Assembly (NCBI GenBank): GCA_017513965.1
Contig: JAFWMI010000066.1
Coordinates: forward strand, 1-41,682
DNA: 41,682 nucleotides
Direction of reading: 5' to 3'
From: Atopobiaceae bacterium
GTDB lineage: Bacteria > Actinomycetota > Coriobacteriia > Coriobacteriales > Atopobiaceae
Position 1 is the first letter of the stretch. Each line of letters begins with the position of its first letter. The position numbers were made by a program, and so were the translations under genes. The notes under the pieces were generated by a model. That model did no database searches. It was not told where the DNA came from and worked only from the letters and a program-made list of their open reading frames with translations. This document shows, piece after piece, positions 31,956-40,152 of the stretch.

Positions 31956-33284
31956 CTACGAGGACAGTATACCCCGGGACTCGACGACTGGCTCGTCCTC
32001 CTCGGAGGACGGCGGGGCAATTACCCTCAGCATGGCAAGCCTTCTGCCACGCATGGACTGCACAATAAACTGATAGCCATCCTTCTCAAACTTATCCCCT
32101 GGTCGCGGAAGCCTATCCGCCAGCTCGAGCACAAAACCTGCAATAGTCTCGTACTCGGCGTTGTCTTCTATGGGCCAACCGAGTTCGATTGCATCGTCTA
32201 TGGAATAGCGACCGTCCACCAGCCATTCGCGGTCACTCACCTGGTTGAGGAAGCGGTTGTCGGGATCGAACTCGTCCTCAATCTCGCCCACAACCTCCTC
32301 AACAATGTCCTCAATGGTAATGATGCCCGCCGTGCCGCCATACTCGTCCACCACGATGGCCATCTGCTCATGTCCGGCCTGCATCTCGGAGAGAAGCGGG
32401 AAGATGTCCTTGGTTTCGGGCACGAACTTTGCCTGGCGTAAGTATCGGCTCACACGCTCATCCGCGGCACCCTCATCGAGGACGGGGGTAATGAGGTCCT
32501 TGATGTGCGCGATGCCCGTAATGCGATCCACGTCCTCATGGTAGACGGGCAAGCGGCTAAAGCCGGTACGTCGCATGATGGTGAGTACTTCGGAGCAGGA
32601 GGTAATGTCCTCGACGGCCTCCACGTCCACGCGAGGAACCATCACCTCGCGTGCCACGGCGTCACCCAAGTCAATAACGTCGTGGATCATGGACTTCTCT
32701 TGGTCGGTGAGCTCGTCGGCATCCGTTACCATGTATCGAATCTCGTCCTCGCTCACGTTTTGCCGATCGTCCGTGCCCTTTATGCGCAGGAGCGTGGCAA
32801 GGCCGTTGGCACTCGCGGCGGTAAGCCACACGAGCGGTTTGGCCAACGACGAAAAGGCAAGGAGCGGCCCAGCAACGCGCTTGCTCACGCCCTCGGCGTC
32901 TGCCATGGCAATTCGCTTGGGCACCAGCTCGCCCACGACGATGGAAAAGTACGACAGGACCAGGGTGATGAGCACGGTTGCAAGACCACGCGACATGGGT
33001 ATGTTCCAGCTTGCCAACAGATCCCCGAGGGGCTCGGAGAGGCTTGTTGCAGCAAAGGCCGAGCTTGCAAAGCCCACAAGCGTTATGGCCACCTGTATGG
33101 TCGCCAAAAAGTCTCCGGGGTTGTCAATAACCGCGGCAGCTGTGGCAGCCTTGCGATCGCCCTCTTCGGCCTCGTGATCGAGCACGACCTTCTTGGCGGT
33201 GGAGAGGGCCATCTCCGACATAGAGAAGTAGCCGTTTACTAGAGTAAGGAGTACGGTTACGGCAATCGATATTGCTATGTCCAT
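31956..33284 (-). CDS. CNNM/CorC (HlyC family) transporter-like protein with CBS pair
   Basis: This 442-aa protein of the hemolysin/CNNM family is probably involved in Mg2+ or other divalent cation efflux. The N-terminal DUF21 domain (about residues 1-190) has about four hydrophobic segments and NGYFSMSEMALSTAKK (about 17-32). A CBS pair follows (about 215-335; VMVPRVDVEAVEDI and YGGTAGIITIEDIVEEVVGEI), then a C-terminal CorC_HlyC domain (LVDGRYSIDDAIELG, about 357-371). ATG 33284 fits the family start, though AGGAGG is 14 bases upstream; a TTG at 33296 lies too close to it. It may be transcribed separately from the small metal-binding gene upstream. Confidence 0.9.
   Translation of the reverse strand: MDIAISIAVTVLLTLVNGYFSMSEMALSTAKKVVLDHEAEEGDRKAATAAAVIDNPGDFLATIQVAITLVGFASSAFAATSLSEPLGDLLASWNIPMSRGLATVLITLVLSYFSIVVGELVPKRIAMADAEGVSKRVAGPLLAFSSLAKPLVWLTAASANGLATLLRIKGTDDRQNVSEDEIRYMVTDADELTDQEKSMIHDVIDLGDAVAREVMVPRVDVEAVEDITSCSEVLTIMRRTGFSRLPVYHEDVDRITGIAHIKDLITPVLDEGAADERVSRYLRQAKFVPETKDIFPLLSEMQAGHEQMAIVVDEYGGTAGIITIEDIVEEVVGEIEDEFDPDNRFLNQVSDREWLVDGRYSIDDAIELGWPIEDNAEYETIAGFVLELADRLPRPGDKFEKDGYQFIVQSMRGRRLAMLRVIAPPSSEEDEPVVESRGILSS
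31966..31973 (-). promoter_or_regulatory. GGTATACT box upstream of the CphA-N-like gene
   Basis: The minus-strand octamer GGTATACT lies 31 bases before the ATG at 31934 and overlaps the 3' end of the transporter gene. It is a likely -10 region, shared with three nearby genes. Confidence 0.45.
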
Positions 33285-33354
33285 GCGCGGGGACAAAACC
33301 TCCTAGAACGTACAATCGGATGAAAAACAGTGTACCAAAGGCACGAACGACACG

Positions 33355-33594
33355 CTATGCAAGCTCAAAACCCGCATTTGCGATTACCTCGGCAAGCAGC
33401 GACTGCTCGAGTTCGCCCTCGTATTCAACCACGCCCGTCTCGTGACTCGCCACGACGTTTGTGGCGCCGTTGTCCTCAAGTGCCGTGCTCACGAGCTTCT
33501 CGCACGCATTGCAGTGCATGCCCGCAACATTGATGCGATGACGTTTTGCCGGAGCCTCGTTAGCATGCGCGGCAAACAAATCCTTGAGTCCCAT
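33355..33594 (-). CDS. Heavy-metal-associated (CopZ-like) small metal-binding protein
   Basis: This 79-aa protein has a single HMA domain: residues about 19-79 with the copper/zinc-binding GMHCNACEKLV (Cys28 and Cys31), an antiparallel beta strand VEYEGELEQ and the helix LLAEVIANAGFE. It is preceded by a short amphipathic N-terminus. It is probably a cytoplasmic copper chaperone. No copper ATPase or CsoR-type repressor is in the window. ATG 33594 has AGGAGC upstream; an in-frame reading from 33654 crosses the promoter-like GGTATACT at 33631. Confidence 0.88.
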   Translation of the reverse strand: MGLKDLFAAHANEAPAKRHRINVAGMHCNACEKLVSTALEDNGATNVVASHETGVVEYEGELEQSLLAEVIANAGFELA

Positions 33595-33995
33595 AGTTAG
33601 GCTCCTCTCATTATGTGACGTAACCAGTCCAGTATACCCAACTCCCAAGGGCAAACGATTGCGAGCGACCTACCGAATGGGTTGGGCCACAAAGCCCTCA
33701 GCCCCTTCGTTCGTGCATGGCTCAAACACTTTTGCACGTGCGTGGCAATATTCCTGCATACGTCTTTGGGCAATCTTGCCATGAAGGCCCGCCTGCGGGT
33801 CTATGACTACCGCCCACGCCCGTTTGTCACACGTCGCTGTAGTGCCTTCCCGCCGTTTTCCACAAACAATTGGCTGGTACAGCCCACGAATCGCCGCCTC
33901 CTGCAAGTTATGCGTATGCGCGCGGCATGTTTGGTGCGCACACGCTCCCCTATGGTATCCATCCCGTTTAGGCCTCACAGGCAAGGAGGAAAGCC
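33595..33995. other. 401-bp spacer; GGTATACT box and a possible remnant reading frame
   Basis: Minus-strand GGTATACT (33631-33638) lies 37 bases before the metal-binding gene. The minus-strand frame from about 33885 to 33670 is open and protein-like (DPQAGLHGKIAQRRMQEYCH), with AGGAGG near its left edge. It has no standard start in a good place and is short, so it may be a gene remnant. Nothing else is recognised. Confidence 0.3.
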
Positions 33996-35165
33996 ATGGC
34001 GTTGTATTGGCCAGAGAAGCGCGTCGCACTCGACATTATTGACGACCCCCATCGCCGTCCGTTTGAAGGGGACGAGAGCTACACCGTATTGCGGGTAACC
34101 TGCGCAGAGCTGAGCGACTACGACTCGTTTAGGGACATTATGCGCAAGCTCTGCGACCTGCTTGATCGCGACTTCCCCAACATTCCCTCTTGGGACGAGC
34201 GCAACGAAGAGCTGCACTCGACGCTCTTTAATTGGGCGTTTGAGGAGGAGCTTCTTGCGGGCGCCTGGCAATCCGACGAGCAGGCGCCAGAGGACTATGA
34301 GGATCCATACGCGAACATAGAGATTCTCGCACCAAGCGAGGAGTCCGCCGACTTCATGCGAGCTTGCGCCGAGCAAGAGGGCCGCCATGTTCGCGGTACC
34401 AGCATTTGGGAGGGACCCACGCCAAAGGGCTCGTACGAGGACATCACTCCCAACATGCGCATGAGCACCCCGGAGTTCTTCTTCTTTAGGAAGGCGAACC
34501 TACTCCCCTTTGCGGAAGCCGTGAGCATTGGCAACGAACTGTGCGGGAAGTTTCGCACGGCAAGCACGCAGTACACGCTTGACGAGACATACGATTTTTT
34601 GAGCCAGCCCAGAACCACGAGGACTCGCATCCGTTCCTACTTGCGTGGCGCGCGAGGAACCAAGGAATGTCGACGCGCCAAGCGCATCCTTCGATACGTG
34701 GTGGACGAATGCAGCTCCCCCATGGGCAACTACCTTTATCTCCTGCTCTGCCTGCCAAAGACGCACGGAGGATATGGAATTGAACGGGCGTTGATGTCTG
34801 GCGCCTTCGAAGGAAAAAACACGCTTATGCCGTCTTCTGAGGGGCCGTACCTAGCGTACGACCTAAGTTGGCCAAGCCATAAGGTCTCGCTGCAGTATAC
34901 GGGCGACAAGCGCCCGACAGAACGAGCGCTTGGCGCGCTCAACGCCGGAGGCATGCAAACCATATGCGTCACGACCGACGAAATCTCAGATCCAGACCGA
35001 TTCGATGCGGTTGCCAGAAAGCTCGCGAAGCTCCTGGACGTTGAGGTGCCCGCAAAGGACGACGAGAAGTGGCTCTACAAGCGAAAGCGTCTTCGCGCAC
35101 AGCTCACCATGCCCACATTTCCCTGCATGCGCATTACCATAGACGACATTTCGGAACATCGCTAG
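33996..35165 (+). CDS. Internally duplicated endonuclease-like hypothetical protein
   Basis: The 389-aa cytoplasmic protein looks like two related domains joined by a spacer. Residues about 2-80 (YWPEKRVALDIID, then SYDSFRDIMRKLCDLLDRDFP-like text) and about 287-370 (LSWPSHKVSLQYTGDK, DPDRFDAVARKLAKLLD) share strand order and spacing. They resemble DUF559/Vsr-type restriction-endonuclease folds, with Asp in the first copy. The middle region (TPEFFFFRKANLLPFAEAV, IGNELCGKF) recalls Coriobacteriia-abundant AbiEi/endonuclease-like proteins. No methyltransferase or toxin partner is adjacent. AAGGAGG precedes ATG. The function is unknown; the domain assignment is by eye. Confidence 0.6.
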   Translation: MALYWPEKRVALDIIDDPHRRPFEGDESYTVLRVTCAELSDYDSFRDIMRKLCDLLDRDFPNIPSWDERNEELHSTLFNWAFEEELLAGAWQSDEQAPEDYEDPYANIEILAPSEESADFMRACAEQEGRHVRGTSIWEGPTPKGSYEDITPNMRMSTPEFFFFRKANLLPFAEAVSIGNELCGKFRTASTQYTLDETYDFLSQPRTTRTRIRSYLRGARGTKECRRAKRILRYVVDECSSPMGNYLYLLLCLPKTHGGYGIERALMSGAFEGKNTLMPSSEGPYLAYDLSWPSHKVSLQYTGDKRPTERALGALNAGGMQTICVTTDEISDPDRFDAVARKLAKLLDVEVPAKDDEKWLYKRKRLRAQLTMPTFPCMRITIDDISEHR

Positions 35166-35184
35166 CCAACGCCCGTAGGTCAAA

Positions 35185-35232
35185 GACGCGCGTACGCCCT
35201 GGACGTCACCGAGTGTGCGCGCGTCATTTTGC
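35185..35232 (+). terminator. Hairpin terminator with GCGCG-rich arms
   Basis: GACGCGCGTAC (35185-35195) pairs with GTGCGCGCGTC (35215-35225, one G-T pair), followed by ATTTTGCC. It is probably the terminator of the endonuclease-like gene. The arm AGTGTGCGCGCG (35212-35223) is one base from the AGTGTACGCGCG motif upstream of the other ChW gene. Confidence 0.65.
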
Positions 35233-35316
35233 CATCGCCGTCGTTTTATACTTGTCCCCCACAATGTGCGAGAATGGGTGTGTATCCAACAGCTTGGCGT
35301 TGAAGTGGAGGGCAGC

Positions 35317-36564
35317 GTGGTCTTGCGTCTTTGCCTCCTCCTTTGGCTTGCCTTCGCAACGCCCGCCTACGCTTTGCCCAAAGGTGACGCAGCGCTGCTC
35401 ACGCCAATTGACATACAGTGCGAGCAACAGAAGGATGCGGATGGGACGGTAAAATCGTTCGCCGTCCGCTCCAACACCGAACCGCTCATATGTGACGTGG
35501 GATGTAGGGCATACTCACAAGAGACGGGCTGGCAGGAGTGTGTGTACGACGGACAGCAGTCTGGGAAAGCCGGTAAACGAATTGAGGCGATTCGGTTGCA
35601 TTTGCGTGGGCTTGCCGCGCAAGACTATCACCTCTGGTATCGCGTTAAGGTCCGCAAGCTGGGGTGGACCAACTGGACATGCGACGGTAGCCCAGCAGGG
35701 GCGATGGGTATGTTGCTTCCCATACGCAGTATTCAGGTGCGCTTGCGGCATACTTACGAAAAGGCCCCAAGGACAGCGGGCGAGGCACTGTTGGACCACA
35801 CGCTCTACGACGAAATAGCACATACGCCGAGCAAGCGCGCCGTCGTAACGATGGGCGAGTTTACGCCGAGCAAAAAAGCCGCCAAGGCAGTCAAGAGCGC
35901 CATCAGAGACATACGCAAGCAGGGGTACGACGTAGGATTCGTGATGATGGACCTTGCGACACACCAAGGCCTGGCATACAACTGCGGAACCTTGTTTTAT
36001 GGCGCGAGCTCCATCAAGGCGCCTTATATGGCATCGGCCATCGAGCTGCACCCGGAGGCGCTCAAGCGTTTTAAGCGGCAAATCCAAGAGACGCTCACGT
36101 ACTCATGGGATGACACATACAAGGAGATTACAAAGGTATACGGCGAGGAACCGCTCTTTGGATGGGTCGACGAGCTTGAGTTGGAATCCGACTTCAAGAC
36201 CTTCGTGCCAGAGCGTCCCTGGGCAGGTTACACGGCACGCGACTTCGCCAAGATGTGGGTACGCATCCACCAATGGTCGCAGTGCACAAAAGACGGACGG
36301 ACCTTCTGCAGTTGGAGCGAGCACCCCGAGACCTCCACCATTCATCACGTGCTCGGAGGCCTCTATAAAACCCAGTCCAAGGCAGGCTGGATACAGGATG
36401 ACTATGCATACTGGAACGTGACGAACGACGGCGGAATTGTATACGCAGACAACGGCCCATACGTGTTGGCGATCATGAGCAGCGTTCCCGCAGACTTCTC
36501 CAAGCTGCACGACCTCACCCGTGCGCTCGATCGTGCGCACAGCGAGATGCTTGCCGGGACGTGA
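35317..36564 (+). CDS. Secreted ChW-repeat serine hydrolase (beta-lactamase-like fold)
   Basis: The 415-aa exoprotein starts with a signal peptide (VLRLCLLLWLAFATPAYA). Two ChW-type repeats follow (ETGWQECVYDGQQSGKAG...IEAIRLHL and GWTNWTCDGSPAGAMG...IRSIQVRL, residues about 70-145), then a class A beta-lactamase-like domain. SxxK is FYGASSIKAP (Ser231/Lys234), and SKAGWIQDD is KTG-like. Family members cleave beta-lactams or peptidoglycan, or act as esterases; substrate and activity are not shown. Start GTG 35317 has GGAGGG 4 bases upstream (GGAG 6 bases); the frame is open further back to 35215. The ChW repeats match those of the protein at 6998, which suggests anchoring to a shared wall ligand. 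Confidence 0.8.
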   Translation: MVLRLCLLLWLAFATPAYALPKGDAALLTPIDIQCEQQKDADGTVKSFAVRSNTEPLICDVGCRAYSQETGWQECVYDGQQSGKAGKRIEAIRLHLRGLAAQDYHLWYRVKVRKLGWTNWTCDGSPAGAMGMLLPIRSIQVRLRHTYEKAPRTAGEALLDHTLYDEIAHTPSKRAVVTMGEFTPSKKAAKAVKSAIRDIRKQGYDVGFVMMDLATHQGLAYNCGTLFYGASSIKAPYMASAIELHPEALKRFKRQIQETLTYSWDDTYKEITKVYGEEPLFGWVDELELESDFKTFVPERPWAGYTARDFAKMWVRIHQWSQCTKDGRTFCSWSEHPETSTIHHVLGGLYKTQSKAGWIQDDYAYWNVTNDGGIVYADNGPYVLAIMSSVPADFSKLHDLTRALDRAHSEMLAGT

Positions 36565-36595
36565 AACGTTACGCAACCATTCCCTTGGATTCATT

Positions 36596-36665
36596 AGATG
36601 TAAAGTTTGCTTGACATCTAAATAGGTGAATGGTACAAAAAAGATGTCAAGTTCACTTTACATCT
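36596..36665. promoter_or_regulatory. Promoter and large dyad operator of the XRE regulator
   Basis: TTGACA (36611-36616), 17 bases, TACAAA (36634-36639, with TGG before it) is a good promoter. Two 24-base elements (36596-36619 and 36642-36665), each AGATGT...ACATCT, are inverted copies of each other (21 of 24 bases). One covers the -35, the other lies just after the -10. The layout fits autorepression by the XRE protein downstream. Confidence 0.75.
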
Positions 36666-36680
36666 ATTGGGGATGACGAC

Positions 36681-36878
36681 GTGAAGAACAAGATTGAGGC
36701 GCTGAGGAAGGCAAAGGGGGTGCGACAAGAGGAGCTTGCCAAGGCGATGGGGGTATCAAGGCAGACGATCAGCTCACTTGAGAACGGGCGCTACAACCCC
36801 TCCATCATGTTGGCGCACCAAATCGCACGGTACTTTGGGTTGGCAATCGAGGAAGTCTTCATCTTTGAGGAGGAGTGA
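36681..36878 (+). CDS. XRE-family transcriptional regulator (YozG-like)
   Basis: The 65-aa protein is a single helix-turn-helix: IEALRKAKGVRQEELAKAMG, VSRQTISSLENGRYNPSIM, FGLAIEEVFIFEEE. It has the length and sequence of small Cro/CI-like repressors that pair with a membrane protein gene. GTG 36681 is chosen; a purine-rich GGGGATGACGAC precedes it, and a longer in-frame ATG at 36630 overlaps the -10 region. The promoter is flanked by an inverted 24-base operator, so it is likely autoregulated. The membrane-protein gene follows directly (stop and next start 2 bases apart). Confidence 0.9.
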   Translation: MKNKIEALRKAKGVRQEELAKAMGVSRQTISSLENGRYNPSIMLAHQIARYFGLAIEEVFIFEEE

Positions 36879-36880
36879 CC

Positions 36881-37285
36881 ATGCATAACAACGGGAAGCT
36901 AGCCCTGAGCATCTTTTGGATCGTCCTAGGCGCCGTGTTGTTGGGATTGTCCGTTGCGAACGTGCTGGACTCGACGATCTATGCCGGTATGGGAGGTGCC
37001 CTCCTAGCCGTCGGCATACTTCAAGTCATACGAAACCTAAGATACAGGACTGATGCCGCCTATCAAGAGAAGATAGACACGGAAGTCAATGACGAGCGCA
37101 ACATATTCCTAGGCATGAAGAGTTGGACTTGGACAGGTCGCGCCATAGTTCTTGTCGAATGCATTGGCATACTAGTGGCCATGGTACTAGGTCAGCAAAC
37201 AGTCCAGCTCGTGCTTTCCTACTCAGTGTGCGCGATCTTGGTGATATATTGGGTCACCTTCATGATTCTCGCCAAAACGTACTAA
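36881..37285 (+). CDS. Small membrane protein (DUF2178-like)
   Basis: The 134-aa protein has four predicted membrane segments (about residues 8-26, 31-50, 83-101 and 106-130) with a short charged loop, YQEKIDTEVNDERN (about 61-74), between the pairs. It resembles DUF2178/YozG-partner membrane proteins. It is co-transcribed with the XRE regulator, and GAGGAGGAG overlaps the regulator's end. In such pairs the role is thought to be envelope-stress or antimicrobial response, but no function is established. ATG 36881 is used; a GTG at 36875 overlaps the regulator stop. Confidence 0.75.
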   Translation: MHNNGKLALSIFWIVLGAVLLGLSVANVLDSTIYAGMGGALLAVGILQVIRNLRYRTDAAYQEKIDTEVNDERNIFLGMKSWTWTGRAIVLVECIGILVAMVLGQQTVQLVLSYSVCAILVIYWVTFMILAKTY

Positions 37286-37318
37286 TGAGCGCGGCCCGAA
37301 AACTGAAAGACGTTATGT

Positions 37319-37360
37319 GCCCCGGTTGGCAGGAGAAAGACTCCCCCAGCCGGGGCTTGG
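37319..37360. terminator. Hairpin terminator between convergent genes
   Basis: GCCCCGGTTGG (37319-37329) pairs with CCAGCCGGGGC (37346-37356, one G-T pair), followed by a weak TTGG. It lies 76 bases from the membrane-protein stop and just before the convergent GGDEF gene's stop. Confidence 0.5.
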
Positions 37361-37361
37361 C

Positions 37362-39113
37362 CTATGCCTCGCGGGTACAGTTGCGCCCTGCATGCTTTGC
37401 CGCATAGAGCGCCTTGTCCGCGCGCGCAAAGAGCGTGTCGGGCGTATCCGTGCTCAGCGCTGCGGTTATGCCAATACTAATGGTCACCCTGCCCACCTGA
37501 CCAAATGATGTTTGCTCGACATTCTTGCGAATTCGCTCGGCAACAATGCGCGCCTGTTCAATATTGGTATGAGTGAGCAGACACAAGAACTCCTCGCCTC
37601 CCCAGCGAGAGAGCGTGTCGGCGGATCGCACCATTCCCTGAACGCAATCGGTTAGGGACTTGAGCACCATGTCGCCCGTATCGTGACCAAACGTGTCGTT
37701 AACACGCTTGAAGTGGTCAATGTCGTACATGAGCAATACGAGGTTGCTTTCGGTGCGTCGTTTGGACAGCTCGTAGCGGAGCAGCTCGTTCATGCGCCTT
37801 CGGTTGTATACGCCCGTAAGCGTATCGCGCTCGGCCAGCGTCTCCAGCTCGTCAATGGTGCTGCGAAGCTCTTCGGTCGTCGCCTCAAGGAAGGTGACCA
37901 GTCGGTCGGCAAGCGACATGCTGGCGGCACGGGACTCGAACTCCGGATCGCTCACCAGCGTTGGCTCACAACCGCTCTGCTCACCCTCTCGAATGGCCAC
38001 GGCAACAATTGAGTTGTTAAGCACTCCACCGCCCTCGCTCGTTGCGAGAATCTCGCAGTGCCCATAGGCCCATATTGCCGATGGACAGACCCTACGATAG
38101 TAATCAAACTCGCGATCCGCACGCTCATCTCCCAAGAGCATGCGGCGATTCCAGCAGGCAAACAACAGCAAGGCCTGCGGGTCAAACCGCGCGATACGAT
38201 TTGCCGAAGCAATGCTTGTTCGCATGAGGTATTCGGGTTTGGAGTAGGCAAAGCGCAGCCGGGTTCCACGAGGCAGAGCGATGGAGAACTGCAAGGTGCC
38301 ATCCTCGGTAAAACCAAAGGGAACACGTGCCACCAAAAGATTGCGATTCTTCTCGACGAGGGGGAAGGTGCAGATGGTGTCCCTAAAGTTGCTATCGGAA
38401 CTCACGTTGAGGTACTTGCGATAGATGGACACCGCCGGATTCTCGTCAATTGCAGACACGCGCCCGTTGCCCTCATATTCGGTGACGGTAAAGTCCCTCC
38501 CCACCGCACGCCAGCCGAGGTTGTAGTCGGTCAGTATGTGCAAGTCTTCGCCGCAAAGCACAATCGCCACAACGCCATGCCCATATGCCACGCCATCCAC
38601 CACAATGAGTGACTGATCGTCTGCCAACCGAACGGTTGATGCCTGCGTGCCGAATATGGGAAGCTCAGGATAATCGAGCGACACCTCTTCCACAAAGGGG
38701 GCGGGACTAACGGTTACGCACGAAGTAAAGCAGAGAACACCCTTGGCATCTACCTGCGCCTTAATGCTGGCGGCAAACTCACGACCTGCCTCGCGCACGT
38801 TCATCTTGCTGCAGTCGTAGGCCTTAATGTTGAGCGTGGCGCTCGAGAAGAGCAGGAGGGTGCATACGGTGCCCACTTTGGGCATGACAGTATTGCCGGG
38901 AAGATTGATCATAGACACGCTTATCACGTGCGTTTTTGGAAGCAGCTTGCCAAGCAGCGCGGCGTTCGTTTGCGCAAGCTCGGGATTGCCAGCCGGCTCC
39001 TGCACAATGAGAAGTCGGCCAGTTGCCTGCTCGTATTCGGGGAGATCTGCAACCTCGCTCGCCATCTGGCGAATTGCGAGCTCGTCGTTTATCGAATAGG
39101 ATAGTTGCTTCAC
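37362..39113 (-). CDS. FIST-domain diguanylate cyclase (GGDEF)
   Basis: The 583-aa cytoplasmic protein has an N-terminal FIST sensory domain (about residues 25-215; PIFGTQASTVRLADD) and a FIST_C segment (about 220-370; CWNRRMLLGDERADREFDYY, about 322-341). A coiled linker and a GGDEF domain (about 430-583) follow. The active site is RWGGEEFLC (GGEEF 505-509), the A-site motif of active cyclases, preceded by RSAD (496-499) at the spacing of the inhibitory RxxD site. It therefore probably makes cyclic-di-GMP with product feedback. FIST domains are thought to bind amino acids or other small ligands. It is alone on its strand; the HAD gene is divergent. Confidence 0.9.
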   Translation of the reverse strand: MKQLSYSINDELAIRQMASEVADLPEYEQATGRLLIVQEPAGNPELAQTNAALLGKLLPKTHVISVSMINLPGNTVMPKVGTVCTLLLFSSATLNIKAYDCSKMNVREAGREFAASIKAQVDAKGVLCFTSCVTVSPAPFVEEVSLDYPELPIFGTQASTVRLADDQSLIVVDGVAYGHGVVAIVLCGEDLHILTDYNLGWRAVGRDFTVTEYEGNGRVSAIDENPAVSIYRKYLNVSSDSNFRDTICTFPLVEKNRNLLVARVPFGFTEDGTLQFSIALPRGTRLRFAYSKPEYLMRTSIASANRIARFDPQALLLFACWNRRMLLGDERADREFDYYRRVCPSAIWAYGHCEILATSEGGGVLNNSIVAVAIREGEQSGCEPTLVSDPEFESRAASMSLADRLVTFLEATTEELRSTIDELETLAERDTLTGVYNRRRMNELLRYELSKRRTESNLVLLMYDIDHFKRVNDTFGHDTGDMVLKSLTDCVQGMVRSADTLSRWGGEEFLCLLTHTNIEQARIVAERIRKNVEQTSFGQVGRVTISIGITAALSTDTPDTLFARADKALYAAKHAGRNCTREA

Positions 39114-39347
39114 GCCACGCCTCTGTTCCCCGTCTTTTACACGCAGATTCGATATTCTAGCCGCTTTGGCTCAAGAGCGCCAGTATCACCAGATTCCTTT
39201 AAATTGTACCGCATGCGCTAGACACCAATTAACGCAAACTCTGTACTGTTCCGCCACGCGCGCGCTCAGTCCTGCCATACGTAACAGTTACCGGTGGCAG
39301 AACCTGTGTAAAATGGTATCCACAATCCCAACAATAGGAGGTGCGCC

Positions 39348-40106
39348 GTGCGTGCGAGCGCGTTCGCAAGCGATTTTGATGGCACATTGTGCGAGAGCGA
39401 CTGGAATTTGGGCATAGAGCACTTTGACCCCCAAGACATCGAGGCGGTGCGGCGGTATCAGGCCGCGGGAGGGCTCTTTGGCATATGTACCGGCAGGCCT
39501 TTGGACTCAATCCTCACCTCGCTCAAGGGCAAGATCGACTTGGACTTCTACATTGTTACCACGGGCGCGCAGGTGCTCGATGCCCAGCTCCAGCCCATAC
39601 GGGTGCGCACGATTGATCGCGAGGTTACCAAGACGCTCTATGAGGAGTATGCACGGGAGGGCATGGGCTTTATTGTTGTAACCGACACGCAGTTTGCCTC
39701 AGTGGGTTCTGCACCAGGGCCAGGAATCGTGGAGCTGTCCGGTTTAGACGAGGTGGAAGGTCCCATCTACGACGTGTCCTTGGAATACATGGGCGATGAG
39801 GACGCGGCACGCTCGGCGTGCGAACAAATCAACGATCGGTTCGGCTCGGTAATTGCCGCATTCCAAAACCTAGGAAGCGTGGACATCGTTCCCGCCGGTT
39901 GCTCAAAGGGAAGCGGCGTACGTTGCGTGCGCGAAGCATTGGGCGCGGAGCGTATGGGCGGCATCGGCGACTCATACAACGACCTGCCGCTTCTTGAGGC
40001 GGTAGACGTGGCGTACACGTTCCACTCCTCACCCAAAGAGGTTCGAGAAGCCGCGTCGGTACTCGTCGATAGTGTGGCCCAAGCGCTCGAGCACTTTGTC
40101 CAATAG
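39348..40106 (+). CDS. HAD-superfamily hydrolase (Cof-type)
   Basis: The 252-aa phosphatase has motif I FASDFDGTLCESD (about residues 6-18; nucleophile Asp9), motif II in GICTGRPLDS (about 45-54), a Lys-containing C2-type cap and motif III/IV GGIGDSYNDLPLL (about 204-216). The order and length match Cof/HAD-IIB sugar phosphatases. Start GTG 39348 has AGGAGGT 5 bases before it. It is probably a cytoplasmic sugar- or nucleotide-phosphate phosphatase; the substrate is unknown. It is divergent from the GGDEF gene and convergent with galM. Confidence 0.9.
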   Translation: MRASAFASDFDGTLCESDWNLGIEHFDPQDIEAVRRYQAAGGLFGICTGRPLDSILTSLKGKIDLDFYIVTTGAQVLDAQLQPIRVRTIDREVTKTLYEEYAREGMGFIVVTDTQFASVGSAPGPGIVELSGLDEVEGPIYDVSLEYMGDEDAARSACEQINDRFGSVIAAFQNLGSVDIVPAGCSKGSGVRCVREALGAERMGGIGDSYNDLPLLEAVDVAYTFHSSPKEVREAASVLVDSVAQALEHFVQ

Positions 40107-40152
40107 GCCCTGCCCCTAAGGGCAAAGCGTCCAAAGAGAGCAAGGTGCGGCG

